Source: Paenibacillus radicis (ex Xue et al. 2023) | Lineage (GTDB): Bacteria > Bacillota > Bacilli > Paenibacillales > NBRC-103111 | Direction of reading: 5' to 3' | DNA length: 64,000 nucleotides | Assembly (NCBI RefSeq): GCF_024722015.1 | Contig: NZ_JANQBD010000004.1 | Location: forward strand, 282,434 to 346,433 | Part shown: positions 53,099 through 61,345 of the stretch, one piece after another | Layout: every line of letters starts with the position of its first letter | Numbering within the stretch: the stretch's first letter is position 1 | The notes under the pieces: generated by a model | What the model was told of the DNA's origin: nothing | What the model saw: the letters and a program-made list of their open reading frames with translations, nothing else | The model's database searches: none | Made by a program: the position numbers and the translations under genes

Positions 53099-53243
53099 TT
53101 AAAAGAGCATAAATTTGTTGTGTACTTGGATGCGCTAAACCTTAACAGATAGAGAAAGTTTAATTTCACTAAAGCGCATGTAGGGCCTAAGAAAAGTGCT
53201 GCTGAGGCATGAATGCATCTTCGTCGGTGCGATAGCGAATGGT

Positions 53244-53334
53244 TAACTGGAATTTCTGGAGCTAATTCTCCCGTTTGATCCTCGGTGAGGAGTTTAGCTG
53301 GAAAATATCGGAAAATATCCCTCTAATATTGGGG
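53244..53334. repeat. Dispersed intergenic repeat, copy B
   Basis: TAACTGGAATTTCTGGAGC (53244, reverse complement of the block at 4565-4587 with one mismatch), TAGCTGGAAAATATC (53295) and GGAAAATATCCCTCTAATAT (53310) match copy A at 4454-4587. Confidence 0.65.
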
Positions 53335-53455
53335 TTATTGGGTGAAACGTCGCAGAAGTGTAGAATTAGCAGGAGGATTTCCAGCTAGTTGCGGTAGAAG
53401 CTCCCTTCGGGCTGGGATTAACGGGAGGTTTTCCCGTTAGCCTCCCATGCATCCT

Positions 53456-53571
53456 CTGCGTTGCACCACTGAGCATGAAAGTTAGTCCGTTCTCTCATGG
53501 TAGTTATCCATTTCTCTTCCTGCGTTGCACCACAGAGCATGAAAGTGAATCCGTTCTCTCATGGTTGTTAT
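53456..53571. repeat. 52-bp direct repeat, two copies, 64-bp period
   Basis: CTGCGTTGCACCACTGAGC at 53456 and CTGCGTTGCACCACAGAGC at 53520 start two copies ending in CATGGT(A/T)GTTAT. They differ at about 4 of 52 positions, with 12 unrelated bases between them. Confidence 0.8.
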
Positions 53572-53633
53572 GGTAGAGCATCTAGCTGCTAACTTTCGTC
53601 AAGTATGATTTTGGTGAAGGAGGTGTTCCTATC

Positions 53634-53717
53634 ATGACAAGCGTGCATATCCAAGTAACACGACATCAATATTGCCCGGAATCCCACACACTAGGAAGTT
53701 GCAATAGATGCGTTTAA
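53634..53717 (+). CDS. Putative 27-aa cysteine-containing peptide
   Basis: A near-perfect ribosome site GAAGGAGGTG ends eight bases before the ATG. The frame reads MTSVHIQVTRHQYC and ends GSCNRCV, with three cysteines and two histidines. It has no signal and lies in a repeat-rich region, so it could be a remnant with an accidental start, or a metal-binding or regulatory peptide. Confidence 0.35.
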   Translation: MTSVHIQVTRHQYCPESHTLGSCNRCV

Positions 53718-53880
53718 ATAGCAATTGCTGCATGTATAAGTACAATGGCGCTCAAAATCTCTCCATGCACCAGCGTCTGGCACGCACCTAAGGGACCGTC
53801 AGTAGCTTTGATTGGATTCTCCGCCTGATCCTCCCGAACCTATTTCCGCAATTTTCTTTTAAAACTCTACTATAAAATTA

Positions 53881-54720
53881 CTAACCGTTAATTAACTGCT
53901 CAAACGCTTGCTGCAGCTTCCTGGTCACAGGTCCTGGACGGCCTGTTCCAATCCGTCTGCCGTCTACTGAGATAATGGGCGTTACTTCCACAGTAGTTCC
54001 ACTGATAAACGCCTCTTCAGCCGAAAGAAGATCTTCAATGGTAAAAGTTCGCTCGTGGTACACTATGTCCAGATTACGGGCCAATCTAAGCACAACCTCA
54101 CGGGTAATACCATGTAAAATGAGATTATTGGCGGGGTGTGTAAAGAGCTCGCCTTCTTTTATGATCATGAAGTTAGATGCACTGCATTCTGTAATGGTTC
54201 CATTTCTATGTAAAATGACCTCTCCAGCCCCTTGATCCAATGCATGCTGCTTGGCCATAACATTTGCTAGCAGATTCAAAGTTTTCAGGTCGCATCTGAG
54301 CCATCGAATGTCATCCGCTGTTATTGCTGTAATCCCTTGCTCCATTGTACTTTTCGGTCTGGCGATTTCATTGCAAAAGGCCATCAAAACCGGCTCTGTA
54401 TGGGTAGGCGGAAAAGGATGAGCGCGTGGTGCAGCCCCACGGGTGATTTGCATGTACACAGTGCCCTCTTGAAGATGATTAGCTTGTATTAGTTCGGTTA
54501 AATATTGATGCAGCCGCTCTAAACTATAGGGTAGTGGAATGCGGACCTCCCGAGCGCTCTTTTCCAACCTGCGGTAATGCCCCTCCGGTTCAAACAGATT
54601 GCCGTTATAAACACGAAATACTTCATAGACGCCATCTCCAAAATAATAGCCTCTGTCATCAGGGGAAATAGATACTTGCTCCTTAGGGAGAAACTGATTT
54701 TGATACAAATATAGGTTCAT
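53881..54720 (-). CDS. dat: D-amino-acid transaminase
   Basis: PLP-dependent class IV aminotransferase of 279 residues, interconverting D-alanine and D-glutamate for wall synthesis. Visible are DRGYYFGDGVYEVFRVY near the start, the PLP-lysine region NLLANVMAKQHA, ECSASNFMI and the end GTTVEVTPIISVDGRRIG, which follow D-AAT rather than IlvE. ATG 54720 has AAGGAG nine bases upstream; an extension to 54741 has none. Divergent from nrdJ. Confidence 0.9.
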   Translation of the reverse strand: MNLYLYQNQFLPKEQVSISPDDRGYYFGDGVYEVFRVYNGNLFEPEGHYRRLEKSAREVRIPLPYSLERLHQYLTELIQANHLQEGTVYMQITRGAAPRAHPFPPTHTEPVLMAFCNEIARPKSTMEQGITAITADDIRWLRCDLKTLNLLANVMAKQHALDQGAGEVILHRNGTITECSASNFMIIKEGELFTHPANNLILHGITREVVLRLARNLDIVYHERTFTIEDLLSAEEAFISGTTVEVTPIISVDGRRIGTGRPGPVTRKLQQAFEQLING

Positions 54721-55095
54721 AGCAAGACGCTCCTTTTTCAAAATGAAATACGAACATTTGTTTGTGTTGCGATTAATAATATGGTATGCTCAAAGTAGTG
54801 AATGGCTGTTGACTGGTACATGCATGATTTACGAAGTCGTACTATCGTTAGGGTAACAAGGTTAGCCTTGTATGTCAAAATTAGTTTGCTGCTCTTTACA
54901 AGTAATGGATATCTATGTTGAAAATAGTAGTGCTTTTGTCGTGGGAAATAGTTCCTGCGAATCGATTATTAGGCGAAAGCTGTCGAAAAAACTATCGTTT
55001 TCAATCCTTGAAAAAGAGTGATTCGCAGAGCAAATTCAAGCAATTGGCAATGTGTCTTGTCCTAACCCGTGAATTCCGCGAGTGCCCCATTAGAA

Positions 55096-55111
55096 GTACC
55101 ATATATTGTGT
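55096..55111. promoter_or_regulatory. NrdR box 1
   Basis: GTACCATATATTGTGT matches 13 of 16 positions of the NrdR consensus ACACWATATATWGTGT. NrdR represses ribonucleotide reductase genes when ATP/dATP is high. Confidence 0.75.
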
Positions 55112-55128
55112 TGTATAATGTTAAAGGC

Positions 55129-55144
55129 ATACTAGATATTGTGC
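55129..55144. promoter_or_regulatory. NrdR box 2
   Basis: ATACTAGATATTGTGC matches 13 of 16 of the same consensus, 33 bp (about three helical turns) after box 1 and 36 bp before the nrdJ start. Confidence 0.75.
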
Positions 55145-55179
55145 TTGGTGTTGATCTCTATTTTCGGGAGGTTATTGTT

Positions 55180-57801
55180 TTGGAGACAGTGGACAGCAAG
55201 AAATTAAGTGGTTTGAGCGAGAAAATTTTCCTTGATCGTTATGCTATGAAGAATGCAAATACGGCTTTAACGAAAGTCGGCGATACCGTATTGGTTCTGA
55301 CAAAGGATGATCCCAAGTTTCCTGCCAAAGAGGTAGGGGAAGTGATCAGCCGCACCGATAAATATGTGAAGGTTAAGCTTCGCAATGGAGATATTGTAGA
55401 TTCTTCGGTTGAAAAGCTTACTTTGACATTGGAAAAAACACCCGAGCAATTATGGGACCGTTTGGCAGGCGCCATGGCTTCAGTAGAAGCTACACCAGAG
55501 AAAAAAACGGAGTGGACGGAGAAGTTTAGATATATATTGGATGACTGGAAGCTTGTTCCTGGAGGACGGATTGCCGCAGGGGCTGACGCGAGCGATGAAT
55601 TGACACTATTTAACTGTTATGTCATTCCATCTCCTCATGATAGCCGTGGCGGTATTATGAGTTCATTGACTGAGATGACGGAAATTATGGCTCGCGGAGG
55701 AGGCGTCGGGATTAATCTTTCCTCGCTTCGTCCAAGACGAGCAATTGTTAAGGGGGTCAATGGTTCCTCCAGCGGCGCTGTATCATGGGGAGGCTTGTTC
55801 AGCTATACCACCGGGTTGATTGAACAAGGCGGCAGCCGCCGCGGCGCATTGATGCTTATGATGAATGATTGGCATCCGGATGTTGCAGACTTTATTACAG
55901 TTAAGCAAACGATGGGGCAAATTACGAATGCGAATTTATCGGTCTGCGTCAGCAATGGTTTTATGAAGGCTGTTAAGGAAGATCTCGATTGGGATCTTGT
56001 ATATCCGGACACAACCGATTCACAGTATGACGAATTATGGGATGGAGATCTGGATAAGTGGAAGAAGCTGGGCAAACAAGTCCATGTATACCGTACTGTC
56101 AAAGCGCGTGAAATATGGCATACCATCATAGAATCGGCTTGGAAATCTGCAGAACCTGGCGTTGTTTTCATGGAATATTACAACCAAATGTCCAATAGCT
56201 GGTACTTCAATCCGATTATTTGCACCAATCCATGCGGAGAGCAGGGATTGCCGGCATGGGGTGTGTGTAATTTATCTGCCGTCAACTTGTCCAAATTCTA
56301 TGATGCTGAGAAGCATGATGTGGCCTGGGATGAGCTCGGCAAGGTTGTACGCTATTCGACTCGGTTTCTAGATAATGTAATTGACAAAACTCCTTATCAT
56401 TTTGAGGAAAATCGGCTTAACCAGCTGAATGAACGCAGGGTAGGTCTTGGAACGATGGGCTTGGCTGAATTGATGATCATGCTTCAGATTCGTTATGGAA
56501 GCCCGGAATCACTCCAATTCATGGATCGGATTTACGGTTTTATGGCCAAGGAGGCTTACTTAGCATCCGCCGATATTGCCGCGGAGAAGGGCAGCTTCAC
56601 CCTTTTTGAAGCGGATAAATACTTACAGAGCGGCTTCATGAAAACAATGACAAGTGAATTCCCTGAGGTTGGGGCGGCAATTCAGAAAAAAGGAATGCGC
56701 AATGTTACTGTGATAACTCAAGCGCCTACCGGGAGTACAGGAACTATGGTAGGCACTTCGACAGGTATAGAGCCTTATTTTGCTTTTGAATATTACCGCC
56801 AAAGTCGTCTTGGCTTTGATAAGCAGTATGTGCCCATCGCCCAGGATTGGAAGGATGCTCATCCGGGAGAGGAGCTGCCAGACTACTTTGTAACCTCCAT
56901 GGATTTATCAGCAGAGGATCATATCCGAGCTCAAGCTGCGATTCAGAAGTGGGTGGATAGCTCGATTTCCAAAACAGCGAACTGCCCAGCTGATTTTACG
57001 GTAGATGAGACCAAGCGACTCTATGAATTAGCCTTCGATTTAGGCTGCAAGGGCGTAACGATCTACCGTGATGGAAGCCGTGATGTCCAGGTACTTTCCA
57101 CAGAGAAGAAAGAGGATAAATCAAGCGATGCAAGTGCAGCGCCCAAACCGGATGTAACCGAAAAGGTAGAGACTCTCGCCACTTCATCAGGGAAAGAAAG
57201 TGTTCATACGCCTCTTAACAGCAGCATTGCTGAATCATTAGCTATAACTGTATCGGGGACGGACAAGGTGGATGATAAGCAGTACAAACGGCGGCCGCAA
57301 ATTTTGCGTGGAGCTACGTACAAATTCAATACGCCATTCGGGATGGCCTACATTACGATTAACGATATGAATGGCTCGCCCGTTGAAATTTTCCTGAATG
57401 TGGGGAAAGCAGGATCTGATGTATTCGCTATGTCCGAAGCATTAGGCCGCGTCTGCTCCTTGTTCTTGCGTTATGGCGACCACGGCAACAAGGTACAGCT
57501 GCTGACAAAGCATCTCAAAGGCATTGGTGGATCGGGAGCGATTGGCTTCGGTGCCAACCGAGTTGAATCCATTGCAGACGCAGTGGCCAAAGCGCTCGAG
57601 ATGCACGGTGAGTTTTCCGACGATGCGGACGACTACGTCACCGCCACCCAGGAGGTCGTGATGGAAACGACCGCACAGTATGCGGTGAATCGAAGCTCAG
57701 CTACATCGCTCGACCTGTGCCCATCCTGCGGCTCAGCTTCGTTGATCAATAGTGAGGGCTGCAAGAATTGTACTAATTGCGGTTATGGAAAGTGTAGCTA
57801 A
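55180..57801 (+). CDS. nrdJ: Adenosylcobalamin-dependent ribonucleotide reductase (class II)
   Basis: Reduces ribonucleotides to deoxyribonucleotides using B12. 873 residues. The N-terminus reads MKNANTALTKVGDTVLVLTK. The catalytic core has the active-site Cys in LFNCYVIPSP, the loop GGGVGINLSSLRPRR, and NPCGEQGLPAWGVCNLSAVNL holding catalytic Cys/Asn/Glu. The substrate-binding region follows (TQAPTGSTGTM). The C-terminal extension has a redox/zinc tail CPSCGSASLI...CKNCTNCGYGKC. TTG 55180 has GGGAGG seven bases upstream; the longer frame to 55069 contains the NrdR boxes and is non-coding. Oxygen-independent dNTP supply. Confidence 0.95.
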   Translation: METVDSKKLSGLSEKIFLDRYAMKNANTALTKVGDTVLVLTKDDPKFPAKEVGEVISRTDKYVKVKLRNGDIVDSSVEKLTLTLEKTPEQLWDRLAGAMASVEATPEKKTEWTEKFRYILDDWKLVPGGRIAAGADASDELTLFNCYVIPSPHDSRGGIMSSLTEMTEIMARGGGVGINLSSLRPRRAIVKGVNGSSSGAVSWGGLFSYTTGLIEQGGSRRGALMLMMNDWHPDVADFITVKQTMGQITNANLSVCVSNGFMKAVKEDLDWDLVYPDTTDSQYDELWDGDLDKWKKLGKQVHVYRTVKAREIWHTIIESAWKSAEPGVVFMEYYNQMSNSWYFNPIICTNPCGEQGLPAWGVCNLSAVNLSKFYDAEKHDVAWDELGKVVRYSTRFLDNVIDKTPYHFEENRLNQLNERRVGLGTMGLAELMIMLQIRYGSPESLQFMDRIYGFMAKEAYLASADIAAEKGSFTLFEADKYLQSGFMKTMTSEFPEVGAAIQKKGMRNVTVITQAPTGSTGTMVGTSTGIEPYFAFEYYRQSRLGFDKQYVPIAQDWKDAHPGEELPDYFVTSMDLSAEDHIRAQAAIQKWVDSSISKTANCPADFTVDETKRLYELAFDLGCKGVTIYRDGSRDVQVLSTEKKEDKSSDASAAPKPDVTEKVETLATSSGKESVHTPLNSSIAESLAITVSGTDKVDDKQYKRRPQILRGATYKFNTPFGMAYITINDMNGSPVEIFLNVGKAGSDVFAMSEALGRVCSLFLRYGDHGNKVQLLTKHLKGIGGSGAIGFGANRVESIADAVAKALEMHGEFSDDADDYVTATQEVVMETTAQYAVNRSSATSLDLCPSCGSASLINSEGCKNCTNCGYGKCS

Positions 57802-58169
57802 GGAGCAGGGGGGCGACTGTTGAGAGAGAGAGAGTGTGTGGTGTCATAATAACTGAGAAAATATTTCATGTTTTTGAGAAAAATTTCTAGAATTAATGAT
57901 AAATGTATAATTATGCATGGTTATACACTGATTTGTGCCCTGACAGTTTCGTATTTTGATGGCGTTAAGCGAGGAATGACATTGTAATCCTTCAAAAGGT
58001 TTGAAAAAGCGAAAATAAAAGTTGGACATTTTAGTAGCGCAAACCCGCGTCACTATGGGGATAGTTTCTAAAAGATTGAATAAATGATCGGGATGGAATG
58101 TGTGTTCGTGATTTTGTGAAAACCCTAAAAATCCTAGAGTGTGCACAATATTAAACTGTATCGTAAAAG

Positions 58170-58319
58170 TTGGTCAGCGGTTCACAATTTTCTTATAATA
58201 TGGAATTGGATGGACAAAATTTTGCACAAAAAGAATTCGTTAGCTAGTCTAACCCTGTGATCAAGGTTTACAACCCCAACCAAAGACTGCCGGCTTATAT
58301 GAACCGTGCAGTCTTTTTT
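58170..58319 (+). ncRNA. Candidate small RNA (promoter plus terminator, no gene)
   Basis: TTGGTC (58170-58175), 18 bp, TATAAT (58194-58199), expected start near 58206. About 80 nt downstream is a clear terminator AAAGACTGC...GCAGTCTTT with six Ts (58282-58319). No frame with a ribosome site lies between. It matches no RNA family I recognise. Confidence 0.4.
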
Positions 58320-58511
58320 CTTTGCCCGCTGATGAACTAAAAACACCAATGTATTTTCAAATATTAAAAGAAAGTAAATGTATCAAAAATATTAAACTGG
58401 CAAATAAAAATAAGTTAGAAACAACCTCAAGTTCGAAAACAAGAATTTGTGATTTCCGGGGTGAATGTTGCAATATTACTAGGTCATTGTTGCTATGTCA
58501 GTGAGCGGTCT

Positions 58512-58720
58512 TGTTGTCGCATTGGGCATAGTTTTGCAAATGTCGGGCAAACCTTTGAAACTAAAAAACCAGTTGTATCAAGTCTTTGACACAATTTTGT
58601 TGGGCATAATTTTAAAGAATGGTGTTGGCGGACATAGTTTTACAAGCAAGAACTCATGATATTTACCCAAATTACAAAACTTTCTCCAACAGATAGCTGA
58701 TTTTTAGCAAACTATGCCCC
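58512..58720. repeat. Cluster of GGGCATAGTTTTGC-like repeats (Tn7-like end)
   Basis: Copies: GGGCATAGTTTTGCAAA (58524), GGGCAAACCTTTGAAA (58545, degenerate), GGGCATAATTTTAAAGA (58602), GGACATAGTTTTACAA (58630), and inverted TTAGCAAACTATGCCCC (58704-58720). The first is preceded by TGTTG at 58512, and TGTTG also precedes the third and fourth. Multiple ~17-22 bp sites near a terminal TGT is the layout of TnsB-binding sites at Tn7-like transposon ends. Confidence 0.55.
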
Positions 58721-58941
58721 ACTTTGAACTATTGAACATGAAATATTCAGCGGCGATGGAGCTTTGTCTGAATTCGGTCATGAAATGAAGAATTGAACAT
58801 TACTTCATCGGCTTCGATTACCGCCGATATTTGCGCCTGCTCAGACTGCTTCCGTAATGGTTATAAAAAGGACAGAGACTGTCGAGATACATAGTAAGGT
58901 TTTTGGCGGGGGATAATAATTCTTGGAAAGGTGGAGTTTAA

Positions 58942-59268
58942 ATGGATAATGAAAACTTTTCAAAGGAACTTTTAGAACAAGCCAATGCGCTACTACAGGA
59001 TAATGCGAGAATGCATCTTGATGCTGCCAAAACTCATTTGGCAATGGCTGAGTTGCATAAAACTGTTGCAGAGCGAGACGGTCAACTCGAATTGGCGAAT
59101 CTAGGCAGATACGAGTTGAACTTGGAAGTCCATGATCTAACACAACAAAATGCAGTCCTTAGCCGTGGGCTTAATGGAGGACTAAGCAAGGCTGCCTCGT
59201 CGTTGAAAACTATGGCTATGGAAAAAAAGAGGGCGCTTTCGATAGGAAAACAAAAACCAACGAATTAA
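58942..59268 (+). CDS. Coiled-coil protein of unknown function, 108 aa
   Basis: Helical throughout: heptad-like pattern of Leu/Ala in residues 8-75 (LLEQANALLQDNARMHLDAA; LELANLGRYELNLEVHDLTQ), then a Gly/Ala/Ser segment and a basic tail. No signal or membrane part. Ribosome site AAAGGTGGAG before the ATG and a terminator after it. First gene inside the island; function unknown. Confidence 0.65.
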   Translation: MDNENFSKELLEQANALLQDNARMHLDAAKTHLAMAELHKTVAERDGQLELANLGRYELNLEVHDLTQQNAVLSRGLNGGLSKAASSLKTMAMEKKRALSIGKQKPTN

Positions 59269-59290
59269 TGTCCCGATACCAAAACATAAG

Positions 59291-59325
59291 AAAGAGCCCA
59301 CGAATTTCTCGGGCTCTTTCTTATA
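59291..59325. terminator. Terminator
   Basis: AAAGAGCCC pairs with GGGCTCTTT around an 11-nt loop, with T-rich ends on both strands. Confidence 0.85.
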
Positions 59326-59346
59326 TTTAGCACATCCGACACCTTG

Positions 59347-59520
59347 TTACGAATTTAGCAGTTCACTCCACGTAAGTCGCTCACGCGCCATTCGATCCAA
59401 TCTATTCAACATTTCTTCATTAGTAATGATACTTCGTTCACAAAGATCTTCGAATTCATCCCACTTTATTTCATTAACTGGCACATTTCTGATATCGTAG
59501 CCTGTAAAAGGATCACTTCC
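59347..59520 (-). pseudogene. C-terminal fragment of an unknown protein
   Basis: The minus-strand frame reads GSDPFTGYDIRNVPVNEIKW and on to MARERLTWSELLNS before a normal stop. It is clean protein-like sequence of 57 codons, but it begins right after a stop (59521-59523) and has no start codon or ribosome site. The 5' part of the gene has been lost at about 59521. Family not recognised. Confidence 0.55.
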
Positions 59521-59663
59521 TCATTTAAATTATTGGAGGTTTTCTTGGGATAAGCACCTTAAAAAGGCTGTAAAGAAAAACCGAGAGAAGTTTAAACAGC
59601 AGTTGTTGATGAAATCCACCGCTTGAACATCTAGTAATATTGTGGTATTCTTTTTACAAACGG

Positions 59664-59703
59664 AAGCACCGTTAACTCTCTGTGGGTTAACTTTGCTTTT
59701 TTT
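59664..59703 (+). terminator. Hairpin with T-run immediately before the Sm-like gene
   Basis: AAGCA..GTTAAC (59664-59676) pairs with GTTAAC..TGCTT (59686-59698), followed by seven Ts, ending about 12 bases before the next ATG. It may be an attenuator of that gene or the end of a lost gene. Confidence 0.65.
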
Positions 59704-59715
59704 ATTTTAAAAAGA

Positions 59716-59928
59716 ATGGATGGGATTGAATTGAAAAAGCGAACAGTTATAAAAACGTCAAACCATCTTCAGCTCTGTGTATTAAACAATGTCGATATAG
59801 AAGTCTTTGTTGGAGGAATATCGGGTTATAAAGGTAGATTAATTAGCTTTGATGATGAAACGATTGAGGTTAATGATGGAAAGTATCTTCGTTGTAATTG
59901 CAGTATTTTTATGGGGAAAAAGCACTAA
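59716..59928 (+). CDS. Divergent Hfq/Sm-like RNA-binding protein, 70 aa
   Basis: The pattern is Sm-like: LQLCVLNNVDIEVFVGGISG, then YKGRLISFDDETIEVNDGKY, ending CSIFMGKK. It corresponds to an N-terminal helix, V-x-VF strand, G-x-(L/I)-x-(S/G)-FD turn and a last strand where Hfq has KHAIST. Key Hfq residues (YKHA) are not kept. No good ribosome site lies before ATG 59716 (TTG 59731 is an alternative), and a terminator-like hairpin ends 12 bases upstream. Probably an Sm fold of unknown RNA or protein partner. Confidence 0.5.
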   Translation: MDGIELKKRTVIKTSNHLQLCVLNNVDIEVFVGGISGYKGRLISFDDETIEVNDGKYLRCNCSIFMGKKH

Positions 59929-59976
59929 TAAAAAGGAATTCTATATCACAATATCGAAATGTTTTACTTTATAAAA

Positions 59977-60579
59977 TTAGTTCACTGCATTATCAATTTG
60001 ATTAAGAACTTCTGTATAGACTTCGCTACTTCGCTCACTTCTCCATCCAATGGAGACAATCATTTTCATTATGAGCCCTTTATAGAATTCTGGTATTTCT
60101 GTATCCTCTTCTTCGACAAGAACCTTTTGTTCGATAACACGCAGAAGTTCATTCCACTTGCCCTCATATTTTCTCGCCCATCCTGTTTCAATCACAGGTA
60201 ATGCAGCATGTTCTATACTTTGAAATAATGAATTCTTTTTCTTTTTCGGAACACGATTACCATTCGGGTATATCAACTCCCAGTTTTCTCTATCGTAGAA
60301 CTTCTCGTTCCACTCCTTCAAATCTTCCAAATACCTACCTTCGTACTCTACCCGGAAACCACTCAGTTCTTTGAAAATTTGACTTAAATCTTCTTCTTCT
60401 AGATAACTCATTCCTACTCTTAAAGAATGATAATGATTGTATCCAAAATGATTATTCACATTAACGCCATCTCTAATTTTTTGACCTTCTCTGTTATAAG
60501 CATGTGCACTATACCCATAATGGCACCAACTTTTTAGATATGTTCGCGGTACCAAATGATGATAAATCGCCTCTGACAT
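59977..60579 (-). CDS. DUF4238 protein
   Basis: 200 residues with the DUF4238 start motif HHLVPRTYLKSW at residues 6-17, followed by a helical body. DUF4238 proteins are common in defence and mobile regions and contain a conserved HH-x-(V/I)-P motif, but their activity is unknown to me. The length is on the short side for the family. AGGAGGAATAAG gives a good ribosome site. It is the most intact cargo gene of the island. Confidence 0.75.
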   Translation of the reverse strand: MSEAIYHHLVPRTYLKSWCHYGYSAHAYNREGQKIRDGVNVNNHFGYNHYHSLRVGMSYLEEEDLSQIFKELSGFRVEYEGRYLEDLKEWNEKFYDRENWELIYPNGNRVPKKKKNSLFQSIEHAALPVIETGWARKYEGKWNELLRVIEQKVLVEEEDTEIPEFYKGLIMKMIVSIGWRSERSSEVYTEVLNQIDNAVN

Positions 60580-60888
60580 TCTTATTCCTCCGTTTATAGC
60601 CTAACCTATTCCATCAGATGACACCATTGCTCAGGTCTTTTGATTAATTCAATATAATAAAAAAATCCGGAGATGCTTTCTCACGGATTTTTAGCCGGTG
60701 CTTATGGTCAATGAATATGGTAGCATATTTTTCCATACAGGTCTATAGTCTTAAAATTTAATAACGAAAAATTTAACAATTATCGCTACTGAACATTTAT
60801 GTAAAAGCATTGGTTTCATTGGTTGGTTTAACAATCCCTCCCAATACAAACCGTAACATGCGAGAAGACTCATGTCATTATAATTTGA
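60580..60888. other. Non-coding stretch
   Basis: Only a hairpin at 60661-60692 is recognisable. AT-rich with no ribosome site or frame. Confidence 0.5.
60661..60692. terminator. Terminator-like hairpin
   Basis: AAAAATCCG pairs with CGGATTTTT around a 14-nt loop, with A- and T-rich flanks. Confidence 0.65.
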
Positions 60889-61212
60889 CTGGAAAAGTCA
60901 ATAATACTAGATGATTTAGAGAATCAAACAGACCAGCACCTAAAGAGTATACATGAAATTCAAAAGCATTTGCATGATGATATTGATGTTCATAGCGTAG
61001 CACTAAAAAATGTCGTTGATTATGATATAGTGAGACAGTGTTTCCATTCTGATATCCCCATCCCAGTAGTTGCTTATTACTCGTTGATGAAACATATAAT
61101 GATTGTCGAAGACCAAAAATACCCCAAAATTCCCGGTTCAGTAAGAACTCTAAATGCTTATGGGGATTTATTTAATCTTGATATTAACGACAAAAATGAA
61201 GTGATAAAATGA
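60889..61212 (+). pseudogene. 5'-truncated gene fragment
   Basis: The frame is open from a stop at 60886-60888 to 61212 and reads DDLENQTDQHLKSIHEIQKH and on to SVRTLNAYGDLFNLD. It has protein-like composition but no ATG or GTG; the only start is TTG 60970 without a ribosome site. A terminator follows at 61275. Likely the 3' part of a lost gene. Confidence 0.45.
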
Positions 61213-61274
61213 CGCAAAAAGTACCTTCTTCCGGACCTTTGGGCTTAATAATATCATCCATAGATTGTTAAAAG

Positions 61275-61307
61275 AACGCCGAGTCCATAAAGGAGCGGCG
61301 TTTTTTG
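61275..61307. terminator. Terminator
   Basis: AACGCCG-agTCC pairs with GGAgc-GGCGTT, followed by TTTTTT. It lies between the fragment on the plus strand and the 44-aa gene on the minus strand. Confidence 0.8.
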
Positions 61308-61345
61308 CCTCCGGTCCAGCACTTCACTTTTCCTTCGACGCTCGT

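Larger units (their letters stand above)
53050..53880. other. Repeat-rich intergenic region
   Basis: Holds dispersed-repeat copy B (53244-53334), further GGAGGNTTTTCC-like half-sites (53371-53430), a 52-bp direct repeat and one tiny frame with a strong ribosome site (53634-53717). No larger gene is supported. Confidence 0.6.
54721..55179. other. Divergent promoter region between dat and nrdJ
   Basis: Contains a small hairpin ACAAGG-TTAG-CCTTGT (54856-54871) and two NrdR boxes near nrdJ with a TATAAT between them (55114-55119). A reading frame at 54915-55118 has no ribosome site and is not called. Confidence 0.6.
57802..58941. other. 1.1-kb AT-rich intergenic region
   Basis: Holds a possible sRNA unit (58206-58319) and a cluster of transposon-end-like repeats (58512-58720). 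Short frames exist but none has a ribosome site. The part 57830-58160 shows no recognisable feature. Confidence 0.55.

Noticed and set aside
53456..53571. CRISPR array
   Set aside because: Only two repeats, 52 bp long with a 12-bp gap, and no cas genes nearby.
54915..55118. 67-codon frame upstream of nrdJ
   Set aside because: It overlaps an NrdR box and -10 element and lacks a ribosome site.
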